Shown here one piece after another: positions 10,307 to 19,219 of a stretch of 64,000 nt of DNA; positions within the stretch are counted from its first letter, which is position 1, and each line of letters begins with the position of its first letter. Under the pieces are notes generated by a model. That model was not told the DNA's origin, made no database searches, and was given only the letters and a program-made list of their open reading frames with translations. Both the position numbers and the translations under genes were made by a program. The stretch lies in contig CAIOTH010000020.1 of assembly GCA_903861145.1 (NCBI GenBank), forward strand, positions 1 through 64,000, in the 5' to 3' direction. The DNA is from an uncultured Bacteroidota bacterium. GTDB lineage: Bacteria > Bacteroidota > Bacteroidia > Chitinophagales > LD1.

Positions 10307-10466
10307 TGCCACGTTTTATTATCGCGTAACACGCGCAGCCGCTCGTATTGCATTAGCCAAGCCCCCATCTGCTCAAAATATTTAATTGCCCAAGGTCAAT
10401 TTATAGTTAAATATATGCGCTCAAATTATTTCCATAAGCCTACTTTATTTTTATTGAAACAGATGA

Positions 10467-10485
10467 CTACCTGAGAATCAGGTAG
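10467..10485. promoter_or_regulatory. Perfect dyad ctacctga-gaa-tcaggtag (operator-like)
   Basis: 8-bp arms, 3-nt spacer, 47 bp upstream of the ATG at 10533. Confidence 0.45.
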
Positions 10486-10532
10486 ATTGGTGGTCAATAA
10501 AATCGATTACATTTGAGTATAAGTATTACCGT

Positions 10533-11876
10533 ATGATGAATAAATCAACAAGAGTTTTAAGCCTTCTGACTGCCGTTTTTTTCTCATCAACTGTTTTTGC
10601 CCAGCAATTGGTGCCTGTTATTAAGCCCTGCGGTGGAACTGAAATGGTCACCATTCCCAACATTATCGATCGCGATAGCGATGGTATGGACGACCGCCTC
10701 GAACAAAAACTTCTCGATAGGTTTGTTCCCGTAATTATGATGTTCTCTTCCGAAACCTGTCCCGGTCCTGCTCTTAACGGAACCGGTGATAGTAACTTGC
10801 TTGCCTGCCGCATTACCCCATACCCCGGTCAATATTTGTTGGCCGACAGCATAGACTCTTTAAAAACCTTCCCGCTACCATTAGCAAGCGATACCGGGCT
10901 AAAAACCGGCATGGTTTGGTACAATCCTTTTGTAATGGTGCACTGCGCCATACTTTACGGACAGGATTGCGGTTTGCTTGGTCACTCTGCCGATGTTGAA
11001 GGCTTCCATTTCTCCCTTCGCTATATCGGTCCCGATTCTGTTTCGGGCTGGCGATACGATACCCTAATGCAAAATTGGATGGGCGTTTCTATTCAGAGCA
11101 TCGGTCACGATGCTACAATTTGCCAGCATATCGAAACTCTTCCATACAAAAGCGCCCTCTTTCCCAACGGTGCTGATAACATTTACGCATCTCCCGAAAA
11201 GCACGCTAATTACCTAACCATTCCCGGTTGCGATGGTGCCAATCCCTGCAACCCCAATTGCGATAGCCCGCAAATACGCAAGTACGTTATCAATGTAAAT
11301 TTGGGCGAGCCCTGGGCCCCCTTAGTTACCGACCTTGGCACATATTACTCAGCTTATGCTGGGCAAAACCCCTGGGGCACAACCAATTTTTTAAGTGGCG
11401 GTGCTGGGACAATCGCGGCGAAAATGGAGCGCCCTCTTTCTTCCAATTTTGCCCAGGGCACGGTTCTTAATTCAGTCGACCAGATTTGCAGCCTCTATAA
11501 ACAGTGCTATCCCTGTGGCGATTCCATTTACAATTACTGTGTGCTGTCGGGCACCGGTATAAGCACCGGCACTCCGGGCTTTACTCCCTGGTATCATTGT
11601 GGCGAAACCTTTGTGCTTTCAATAAACCAGCCGGGTGTAGATCGGTCTCCCAATATTTTTCCCATTCCTGCCGATAGATTATTGCAGTGCTCTTACCCCG
11701 ATGATTTGAATTTGCTTTCAGCCGTAATTTATAATGCTCAGGGCACCGAAGTAAAAAAGCTTTCGCTGCAGGGCCATGTCGAATCTATAGATGTCTCAAA
11801 CCTTGCTCATGGGTACTACACCATCCAATTCCGCTCTGCTCAAAACGTATTTACGAAAAAACTCGTAATCGAATAA
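10533..11876 (+). CDS. Secreted T9SS C-terminal sorting protein with Vps62/DUF946-like body (tentative)
   Basis: Signal peptide; DRDSDGMDDRLEQKLLDRFVPVIMM; ...HVESIDVSNLAHGYYTIQFRSAQNVFTKKLVIE C-terminus. Confidence 0.7.
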   Translation: MMNKSTRVLSLLTAVFFSSTVFAQQLVPVIKPCGGTEMVTIPNIIDRDSDGMDDRLEQKLLDRFVPVIMMFSSETCPGPALNGTGDSNLLACRITPYPGQYLLADSIDSLKTFPLPLASDTGLKTGMVWYNPFVMVHCAILYGQDCGLLGHSADVEGFHFSLRYIGPDSVSGWRYDTLMQNWMGVSIQSIGHDATICQHIETLPYKSALFPNGADNIYASPEKHANYLTIPGCDGANPCNPNCDSPQIRKYVINVNLGEPWAPLVTDLGTYYSAYAGQNPWGTTNFLSGGAGTIAAKMERPLSSNFAQGTVLNSVDQICSLYKQCYPCGDSIYNYCVLSGTGISTGTPGFTPWYHCGETFVLSINQPGVDRSPNIFPIPADRLLQCSYPDDLNLLSAVIYNAQGTEVKKLSLQGHVESIDVSNLAHGYYTIQFRSAQNVFTKKLVIE

Positions 11877-12000
11877 CTTGCACCACAATTGCCTTTTGCT
11901 TACACCCTACTAACATAACAGTTACCAAAATCCGAAGTTTTCATTTTTTTTAATTCTTGCTTTCGCCAAAAAGCTTCCCTTCAAAATCTGGTGTAGAATT

Positions 12001-12040
12001 TGTCGGGTTTTGTCAACTTTTGTCAACTTTTTTTGTCCTT
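12001..12040. repeat. 10-bp-period direct repeat tgtcgggttt/tgtcaacttt/tgtcaacttt
   Basis: tgtc at 12001, 12011, 12021, then 12034. Confidence 0.7.
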
Positions 12041-12110
12041 TCGTCTTTGCATAAGGAGTCTGCAACGAAGCAATCTGGTATTATGTTGTTGCCAATTTCC
12101 GCAAAGAAAA

Positions 12111-12140
12111 TGTAACCCTTTGTAACCTTTTGTAACCTTT
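12111..12140. repeat. 10-bp-period direct repeat tgtaaccctt/tgtaaccttt/tgtaaccttt
   Basis: tgtaacc at exactly 12111, 12121, 12131. Confidence 0.8.
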
Positions 12141-12397
12141 TTTTTAGTTGGCACTTACCTAATGCCGCAATTCGCGATTAGGAACTCGAAGCTCAAAAAT
12201 CTCAAACTTTCTTTGTCGAACAGCTACCATGTTATCTTTTTTCTTTAAATCGTTGCTTAAATCCAGAATCTAAACCTTATTATTTGGTATTATGTTACGA
12301 AAATAAGAAGCCTATAAAACAAAAGCAAGGGGTGAGGATAAGTAGTTGGCTTTATTGACCCCGACTGGTTTAAAAAACTCCGGTTATCCCCATTTCC

Positions 12398-14020
12398 CTA
12401 TTCCGCCTGTAGCTTACCCGATTGAATAGTCTTTCCATCGCTGGTTATATTATAAAAATAAGCTCCGGCTGTAAGCTCGCGGGTTTCAAGGTTCGTTAGC
12501 CGGTTACTTATTTTCGCACTTAGCACAGCCTGTCCCAAAATATTATATATCGTTACCTCCAGGTTAGTCATTTGCGCAACATCATTTACCAAAATGTTAA
12601 TTGAAGTTGAAAATGGGTTCGGATAAATGGTAAAAGCCTCAGCAGTATTTTCCGATGTGTAAAAAGCTACGCCGGTTGTTGGGTTACAACTGGTAGGCTG
12701 GGTAGCAGTAATAGCTGTGCAGGTTAAGGCACCGGTGGTTGTTAGGGCCCGTCCGTTTAGTATAACGCCGGTATTTAAAGCGCCAAGCGCACCATTGTTC
12801 ACCACTATCGTTCCGCAAAAAACCGAGTAGTTATTTATCCCAACAGCACCATCAATTTTCCAATAAACATTTTTGGCCTGTGCCCCGTTTATCAATTGCA
12901 CAGTTGAATAAGTGCTTGTTGAAAGAGCCCCGTTTATTTTAAATACAAATACTGCATCAGCGTTACCTTCAGCATTTAAAAAAACGGTATCAGTAAAAAC
13001 TGTGGCTGCATTAAGCCAATAAGTGTGTGGGGTCAAAACCAGGTTGTTTCCAAATTGCGCAGGATATAGTAATTGGATATCATAAGCCAGTGTATTCAAA
13101 TAGGTATACACAACATGCAAGTCGGCTGCGCATTGTGCGGTAGAAGCATCGGGAATAGGGTGAACTGTACCGTTCACATACGCTGTATCAAAACCGGTAG
13201 TTAAGCCGGTATTAGTTCCCACATCACCGGTAATATGTGTAACCCCCGAATTTGAAACCGCTCCATCCGAAGAAAATATGGTGTAGCAGGCAGTGGTGCC
13301 AAGGTTAGGAGGTACAGGTCCCGTTAGCGTTGGGCTTCCGCAACCTATGGGGGTGTGTGCCAATAAGTGGTTTACGGTTATTGCTCCGTTGGTGGTTAGC
13401 GCCCGCCCCTCAATCGTATCACCCGAGTACATTTTAATAGCGGCATTGTTAGCAATAATGGTTCCTTTCATCGCTGTTCCGGTGGCCATACTTACTAATC
13501 CCTCCACTTTCCAAAAAACGTTACATGCCAGCGCGCCGTTGGTTAATATTATTTTGGAAAAAGCGTTTGTTGAAAATGAACCGTTAATTTGAAAAATAAA
13601 CACAGCGTTTGTATCGCCCTGAGCATCCAGTAATAGGTTAAGGGTTAGGGTTGCTGCGCTGGAAATGGCATAAACGCCTGCTGTAAGGGTCTGGCCGCTG
13701 CCAAGAAGAGGTGTAGGATGACCCGTTGGCGTTGCAATATTCAATTGGTGATAAGCGATCAATAAATCTGTCGCTGCTTGTGCACTTGCACTGCCCCCAT
13801 CATGCATTACTCCGTCAACGTTTCCAAAACCTGTGCTGCTACCGCTGTTGGTTCCAACGTTTCCTGTAAGCCGGGTTATTCCGGTATTGGTTACAGCCCC
13901 GTTAGATGAAAACAGGACAAAGCTTGCTGCCGTCCCCAATGTAGGAGCTTGTGCAAAATTTGACTTAGGAAGAAATAATAGAAATGTAATGGCTATGGTG
14001 AGGAGTAGATTGTTTTTCAC
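12398..14020 (-). CDS. Tandem ice-binding-family (DUF3494) protein with T9SS sorting domain
   Basis: Two homologous ~200-aa units (LGTAASFVLFSSNGAVTNTG...GNVGTN / LGTTACYTIFSSDGAVSNSG...GDVGTN; VFIFQINGSFST / VFVFKINGALST; GRALTTNGAIT / GRALTTTGALT); C-term FTIYPNPFSTSINI... Confidence 0.87.
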   Translation of the reverse strand: MKNNLLLTIAITFLLFLPKSNFAQAPTLGTAASFVLFSSNGAVTNTGITRLTGNVGTNSGSSTGFGNVDGVMHDGGSASAQAATDLLIAYHQLNIATPTGHPTPLLGSGQTLTAGVYAISSAATLTLNLLLDAQGDTNAVFIFQINGSFSTNAFSKIILTNGALACNVFWKVEGLVSMATGTAMKGTIIANNAAIKMYSGDTIEGRALTTNGAITVNHLLAHTPIGCGSPTLTGPVPPNLGTTACYTIFSSDGAVSNSGVTHITGDVGTNTGLTTGFDTAYVNGTVHPIPDASTAQCAADLHVVYTYLNTLAYDIQLLYPAQFGNNLVLTPHTYWLNAATVFTDTVFLNAEGNADAVFVFKINGALSTSTYSTVQLINGAQAKNVYWKIDGAVGINNYSVFCGTIVVNNGALGALNTGVILNGRALTTTGALTCTAITATQPTSCNPTTGVAFYTSENTAEAFTIYPNPFSTSINILVNDVAQMTNLEVTIYNILGQAVLSAKISNRLTNLETRELTAGAYFYNITSDGKTIQSGKLQAE

Positions 14021-14085
14021 TTTATATCGGTTTAAATAAGCTGTAACTTCACCTGCAAAGGTCAGCCACCATTAAACCTAAAGCC

Positions 14086-14125
14086 TTACACAATTTGCAT
14101 AAAGAGTTACATCATTCACACCTTA
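14086..14125. repeat. ~40-bp dispersed element, copy A (upstream of ice-binding gene)
   Basis: ttacacaatttgcataaagagttacatcattcacacctta; matches copy B at 15440 apart from indels and one substitution. Confidence 0.85.
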
Positions 14126-14317
14126 AGCTTCGTCCTTGGTAGTGCGAACAAGGCTAATTCCCGAGCCAAAAAAAATCAAACCTAATATGCCGTAGATAAT
14201 CAAACTCTTAATATCTCTTGTGCCTCCTGATGTGTTTACGAAAAGATAGGCAGTATAAATCAGGCCCACTATTCCAAGCACCGTAAGGATTGAGCCAAAT
14301 ATTCTTTTAATGTTCAT
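14123..14317 (-). CDS. Small membrane protein
   Basis: MNIKRIFGSILTVLGIVGLIYTAYLFVN...; two TM segments; start inside ORF 14123-14404. Confidence 0.65.
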   Translation of the reverse strand: MNIKRIFGSILTVLGIVGLIYTAYLFVNTSGGTRDIKSLIIYGILGLIFFGSGISLVRTTKDEA

Positions 14318-14366
14318 GGTCGGGTTTTGAATACGTTGTTTACCAAACGGACTATGTAGTGATATA

Positions 14367-14576
14367 TTACTTTCTGCTCGATTGCCATAACACACCCACG
14401 CCAACCACTATCAATACAACACCTACTATCGGCGACCACTGCATGTAATGCGGTTGCTCCCGGGTTACGTGCAGCGCGCCTATATCAACAACTTTCTCTT
14501 TAGTAAAGTAGGTTACTGCGGTAAAAATGGTGAGTAGCACACCCAGAAGTATGATAACAATGCCTGCCGGTTTCAT
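14367..14576 (-). CDS. Small membrane protein (DUF3185-like)
   Basis: MKPAGIVIILLGVLLTIFTAVTYFTKEKVVDIG...SPIVGVVLIVVGVGVLW. Confidence 0.65.
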   Translation of the reverse strand: MKPAGIVIILLGVLLTIFTAVTYFTKEKVVDIGALHVTREQPHYMQWSPIVGVVLIVVGVGVLWQSSRK

Positions 14577-14623
14577 AAGCAATAGTTTGTTGTAATAAAT
14601 GAATATTTAAGCGTCTTTGGTTT

Positions 14624-15331
14624 TTAGATGTGAAGCACTACAACATATAATCCTATACCCAAAACACCTGCAAATAAAATGGCTAGCGCACCTAATACGA
14701 TACCGGCAATTGCCCAACCTCTACGGCTTGAGCGCAATCCCACAGCGCCTAATATTATGGCTATAATTCCTAGTAAAAATGCTCCGTAACTAATAAAAGG
14801 GCCAAGTGCAAACACAAGTGCTACAATGCCTATTATGCCCCCTGCAAGAGCTATACGGCCTCCGGTATCACCATCAGACATCGCCGCGGGATTTGCCTTT
14901 TTCGCCGCCATTAAGTTGGTAGCAAGCTTAAAAAAGTCCTTTTGCGAATTGGCCTTTAAGTAAATCCTGCCATTCGCTCTTTTCTCAATCTGCACCTTAT
15001 CGTTCGAATACTTTACAAATACTTTGTTCAGTCCTTCAAGCTCATCATCATTTAATTTGCCTGTTGCTATCCGGGGTATTTTAAGTTCAAACGGCGTAAG
15101 CTCCTTTGATGTAGAAGCAATCGCAGTATTTTTTTCAACCGGTGTCGCTGTGGTGTTTGCTGCACTTTGTTTAGATGAATTATGTTCCCCAATATGAGGT
15201 GCTTTTGCCCAAATGGCATGATGGCCTTTTGAAGCAAAAACTTCAGGGCACTTCATTACATGGTTATTTGTTTTGCACCCGCTTATGATAATAAGTAGAG
15301 CTACCGATACAGAGTAAAATATCTTTTTCAT
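14624..15331 (-). CDS. Lipoprotein/membrane protein with DUF4190-like C-terminus
   Basis: Lipobox-like IISGC; C-terminal GGIIGIVALVFALGPFISYGAFLLGIIAIILGAVGLRSSRRGWAIAGIVLGALAI. Confidence 0.65.
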   Translation of the reverse strand: MKKIFYSVSVALLIIISGCKTNNHVMKCPEVFASKGHHAIWAKAPHIGEHNSSKQSAANTTATPVEKNTAIASTSKELTPFELKIPRIATGKLNDDELEGLNKVFVKYSNDKVQIEKRANGRIYLKANSQKDFFKLATNLMAAKKANPAAMSDGDTGGRIALAGGIIGIVALVFALGPFISYGAFLLGIIAIILGAVGLRSSRRGWAIAGIVLGALAILFAGVLGIGLYVVVLHI

Positions 15332-15439
15332 AGGTGTAAGTTTTAGATCGGTTCTAAGGCAGGTTATTACGCCTTGCGTCTTAGGGTTTCTTAACGAATA
15401 TTACTATTGCAAATATGGAGCCAGCGGGTTTTTAAACCG

Positions 15440-15479
15440 TTACACAATTGCATGAAAGAGTTACATCATTCACACATTA
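15440..15479. repeat. ~40-bp dispersed element, copy B (upstream of the 14624-15331 gene)
   Basis: ttacacaattgcatgaaagagttacatcattcacacatta. Confidence 0.85.
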
Positions 15480-15504
15480 ATCGGAATAAAGTGATAGAAA
15501 AATA

Positions 15505-16380
15505 CTACAGGTTAAAATCAATAGCTTTTGAATGGTTGAGCATTTCATCTAGCGAAATGCATGGATGGTCGAGGCCCACCATGGTGCTTATCTTTAAGTA
15601 AAACTCTTCAGGCGTTATGCCCTGCTCCCGCATCGTTTTAAGCGAAAGACTTCCTGCCGATTTTGAAAGTTTGAGGCCAAGGTCATCGTTTACCAGGCTA
15701 TGATGATAAAACGTTGTTTCAGCAAAACTGGTGGCTCCCATTAACGAAGCCAGGTATAACTGGGCGGCCGTACTGCTTAATAAGTCCCCTCCACGTATTA
15801 TCAGGTTTATTCCAAAATCCAAATCGTCGGTCAATGAAAATAGTTGGTAGGCCGTTATTCCATCTCGTCTTCTTATTACAAAATCCTTTAGCTTATTATT
15901 TAAATTCACTTCCAGCAAGCCTCGTTTTGAATCCCGCAATTCTATGGCAACGTTTGGCGTAACAATCCGCAATGCAGTATCTGGTATGTCAATTGGAAGG
16001 CTTCTGCCCTGGCAACTACAGTTATGCGTCTGTATTATCTTACGCGAACAATCGCAGGCAAATACTTTTCCTGTATTTAGTAGTTGTGTTACTACCTCAT
16101 CATAGCGTCCGCCCCTGCCCGCCTGGCTATAAATATGCTCTTGCTCATCCGGTGTTTGCGGCCCCTCGTCCCAATCAATGCGCATCCACTCTAACGTCTT
16201 GAAAATGTCTTCAATGTATTCCGGTTTCGAACGCAGGGTATCTCGGTCGTCAATGCGCAGCCTTAATTTTCCGTCCGCCTTGCGTACCCAAAGCCAGGTA
16301 ATCACAAAACTTAAGGCATTGCCTACATGCAGGTACCCGCTTGGTGTGGGTGCTATCCGTCCGCGCAACAACATACTCAA
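15505..16380 (-). CDS. gluQ: Glutamyl-Q tRNA(Asp) synthetase / GluRS-like enzyme
   Basis: GRIAPTPSGYLHVGNALSF (HIGH-like), CDCSRK...CSC putative zinc site, GLKLSKSAGSLSL (KMSKS-like); short, lacks anticodon domain. Confidence 0.85.
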   Translation of the reverse strand: MSMLLRGRIAPTPSGYLHVGNALSFVITWLWVRKADGKLRLRIDDRDTLRSKPEYIEDIFKTLEWMRIDWDEGPQTPDEQEHIYSQAGRGGRYDEVVTQLLNTGKVFACDCSRKIIQTHNCSCQGRSLPIDIPDTALRIVTPNVAIELRDSKRGLLEVNLNNKLKDFVIRRRDGITAYQLFSLTDDLDFGINLIIRGGDLLSSTAAQLYLASLMGATSFAETTFYHHSLVNDDLGLKLSKSAGSLSLKTMREQGITPEEFYLKISTMVGLDHPCISLDEMLNHSKAIDFNL

Positions 16381-16381
16381 A

Positions 16382-16401
16382 AATAAGCCTTGCGGCTTAT
16401 T
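16382..16401 (-). terminator. Hairpin immediately upstream of gluQ start
   Basis: aataagcc-ttgc-ggcttatt, followed on the minus strand by a T run. Confidence 0.55.
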
Positions 16402-16411
16402 CTATAAATAA

Positions 16412-16445
16412 AAAATGCCGGCTCACTTTTTCGAACCGGCATTTT
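16412..16445 (-). terminator. Intrinsic terminator downstream of 16468-17685
   Basis: Perfect 10-bp stem aaaatgccgg/ccggcatttt; T tract on minus strand. Confidence 0.75.
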
Positions 16446-16467
16446 CCTTTATCTGATTTTAATAATC

Positions 16468-17685
16468 CTAGTATTTCGCAAACCTTGCTGATTGAACCTG
16501 CATAGTTTGTTTATCGGCAATGCTAACAATATAAATTCCCGAAGCCAATGCATGGATATCTAAAGTGCTTAACGTGCTGCTGCCTGCTGTTACACTCATC
16601 ATTACTTTACCGCTTAAATCAGTAATAGTAATTTCAGCATCAGGTTTCGCGCTCCAGCTAAGGTTTAAATAATCATAAGCCGGGTCAGGGTATATTTTTA
16701 CCACCATGTTGTTCGCTATCGTCGAAATTCCCGTAACGTAAGTTACAGTAACGGTATCAAGGGTGTGGCATTGGTTGGCATCAGTAACGGTTACAAAGTA
16801 AACTCCGGGCAAAAGGTTGCTGTCAGTCGCCAGAGTGTCGGTATTGCTCCAGTTATATTTAAAGGGCTGCGTACCACTGGCCGTAACAGTTGCAGTTCCG
16901 TTAGCCGTAGTCTGTGTGCTGGCCTGCGTACTTTGCACCGATAAAGATGGGTCCGCGTAAACAGTTACATAGCTTACAGTAGCAATACTATCACTACCAT
17001 TAGCATTCGTGGCTACCAGCGTTACTGCATGCGCTCCCGGGCTAGAGAAAGTTACTATTGGATTTTGCTGCGATGATGTTGCAGGCGAGCCACCGGCAAA
17101 AGTCCAGCTCCAGCCAATAGGGTTTAAACTTGAAGTATCTGTAAAATGCGTTGTTACACTACCACATCCGCTTAAAGGGTTGCCGAAAAATCCTGCCACT
17201 GGTGCCGGGTGTACTGTTGAGTCGCAAATGTTAATGGTAAAGTTATAACCTAACCCGCCAAGTGTAGTATCCGTAGTTTGCTCGCCCAATGGGAAACCGG
17301 TTATTTGATAATACACCGTTATATAGAAAATAGGATTATAGCTACCCACAGCACCGGTCGGAGTTCCCGAAACCCACAAGCATCCCCATCCGCCGCCGTT
17401 TATAACACCTGTAACAGGGTTACCGGTAACTACAACACCGGTAGGTAATCCACCAATGCTATCCAGTCGAACCGAGTCAACAGTTACCGGAAAACCTCCG
17501 CTTACCGATGCCGGAACATAAACCTGGAAAGGGTATCCAAATGGCTGGCCGCGCTGCAGGCACGCTATTGAGTCGGGGGTGATTCCAACTGTGGTATTGG
17601 TCGAGTCAATAGTACATTGAGCCGATGAAGACTGATATACGCCTAAGCATATAAAAAACGAAAGCAGGGTAAATAATTTTTTCAT
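16468..17685 (-). CDS. PKD-domain T9SS-sorted secreted protein
   Basis: FTDTSSLNPIGWSWTFAGGSPATSSQQNPIVTFSSPGAHAVTLVATNANGSDS (PKD); KIYPDPAYDYLNLSW...LASGIYIVSI CTD. Confidence 0.85.
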   Translation of the reverse strand: MKKLFTLLSFFICLGVYQSSSAQCTIDSTNTTVGITPDSIACLQRGQPFGYPFQVYVPASVSGGFPVTVDSVRLDSIGGLPTGVVVTGNPVTGVINGGGWGCLWVSGTPTGAVGSYNPIFYITVYYQITGFPLGEQTTDTTLGGLGYNFTINICDSTVHPAPVAGFFGNPLSGCGSVTTHFTDTSSLNPIGWSWTFAGGSPATSSQQNPIVTFSSPGAHAVTLVATNANGSDSIATVSYVTVYADPSLSVQSTQASTQTTANGTATVTASGTQPFKYNWSNTDTLATDSNLLPGVYFVTVTDANQCHTLDTVTVTYVTGISTIANNMVVKIYPDPAYDYLNLSWSAKPDAEITITDLSGKVMMSVTAGSSTLSTLDIHALASGIYIVSIADKQTMQVQSARFAKY

Positions 17686-17823
17686 GTGGGGTGTTTAATT
17701 AATTATTGAGTCAAAATTCTTGTCAAACGCCTGCAAGTATAATATAAAATTGGTAGAGGAGAAAATGCCTGTTAAATGAATTTCCCGGGTGCCCCATTTA
17801 ACCCTTTTGTTTATTTTCAATTT

Positions 17824-18258
17824 ATGAAAATTGAGTTTGCAATTACCGACGAACAACTGATTAAGTGCCGTCCTGCAATTTTAGAATTGAGGCCCCAAAT
17901 CGGCGTTGATGAATACCTGGATAAAGCGAAAATGCTTTTGCCCGAAGGGGCTAAAATGATTTACATTGACGATTTAACATCAATTGCCAGCCCCGCCGTT
18001 GCTGTTTTCCGCATCAACTACTATTTCTACCGAGGTAAAAACATGTATATCGACGATTTGATTTGCCTGCCCCGGCAACGTGGCAAAGGCTATGCAGGTG
18101 CCTTGCTCGATTTTATGATTGAATACGCCCGTAATAATGGCTGCGCCAATGTCCATCTCGATTCTGGCTATCAAACAGAAAGGCACGATGCACACCGCTT
18201 ATACCTCAATAAAGGATTTCACCTTGCCAGCCACCATTTCGTCCTTAATTTTGAATAA
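17824..18258 (+). CDS. GNAT-family N-acetyltransferase
   Basis: MYIDDLICLPRQRGKGYAGALLDFMIEYARNNGCANVHLDSGY...HRLYLNKGF. Confidence 0.85.
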   Translation: MKIEFAITDEQLIKCRPAILELRPQIGVDEYLDKAKMLLPEGAKMIYIDDLTSIASPAVAVFRINYYFYRGKNMYIDDLICLPRQRGKGYAGALLDFMIEYARNNGCANVHLDSGYQTERHDAHRLYLNKGFHLASHHFVLNFE

Positions 18259-18266
18259 GACAGAGT

Positions 18267-18989
18267 CTAATCGTAAGCCTCAAACTTTATAAACTTGCGG
18301 TTATAACCCATGGCCTCAATACGCTGGCGGGCTTCGCGTAGCATGTTGTGCCAGCCGCATATATAAAATCGCGCGGCACGCTTGTCGGCATAAAGTTCCT
18401 CATAAATAGGGTGTACATAACCCGTTCTGCCCTTCCAGGTTTCAGGCGTTTCGCGCGATAAAACCGGTATAAATTTAAAATTCGGGTTTACCTTCTCCAG
18501 GGCCTCAAATTCCTCGCAATAAAGAATATCCTCTGTTTTGCGATTGCCAAAAATCAGGTTTATTGTTTGATGAGCAACCTGGCGGTTTACCATATCAAAA
18601 ATGTGCGACCGAAAGGGGGCAATGCCTGTGCCTGTGCATACATAGCAAATTTCGGTATCCACGGGCTCAGGTATTGTTAGCTTGCCCAAAGGGTCCGAAA
18701 CCTTTAAGGTTGAACCCACACCAACCTCGTTGAAAAGATATGGGGTTCCAAGGCCATCGGGTTTCAAAACAATGCATAAATCAAAGGTATTATCAGTTCT
18801 CGGGGCCGACGCAATTGAGTAGCTACGGTTGGTAATATGCGATGCAATAGGCAGGTCAAGCATAATAAACTGCCCGGCCTTAAAACTAAACGGAATGTTC
18901 CTATCTACCTCAATTACAAAGTGTTTGGTGTTTGGCGATAGGTCAATTATCTCTATTACTTTCGAATCGTGGTATATGGGTTTTGCCAT
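18267..18989 (-). CDS. FNR-like FAD/NAD(P)-binding oxidoreductase
   Basis: GQFIMLDLP, NRSYSIASAP, CTGTGIAPFRSHIF, YICGWHNMLREARQRIEAMG. Confidence 0.85.
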   Translation of the reverse strand: MAKPIYHDSKVIEIIDLSPNTKHFVIEVDRNIPFSFKAGQFIMLDLPIASHITNRSYSIASAPRTDNTFDLCIVLKPDGLGTPYLFNEVGVGSTLKVSDPLGKLTIPEPVDTEICYVCTGTGIAPFRSHIFDMVNRQVAHQTINLIFGNRKTEDILYCEEFEALEKVNPNFKFIPVLSRETPETWKGRTGYVHPIYEELYADKRAARFYICGWHNMLREARQRIEAMGYNRKFIKFEAYD

Positions 18990-19219
18990 GTTCGGGTTAT
19001 AGCGCTGCTATTTTTGTTTTTGAATTAAACTCAAGATAATCTGTTTTCGCCGCTCGCAATTTCAGGTATGTTAATAACCTTGGCTTAACACTAGCACTGT
19101 CCCCGGCTTTTAAATCGTTCAATATGCTATGTTTTCGCGCAAGCGATATTATTTTAGCTTTACGCAGGTTTCAAATGCTATATATTTGTAAAAAATGTAT
19201 TAATTCAAAAACACCTAAC

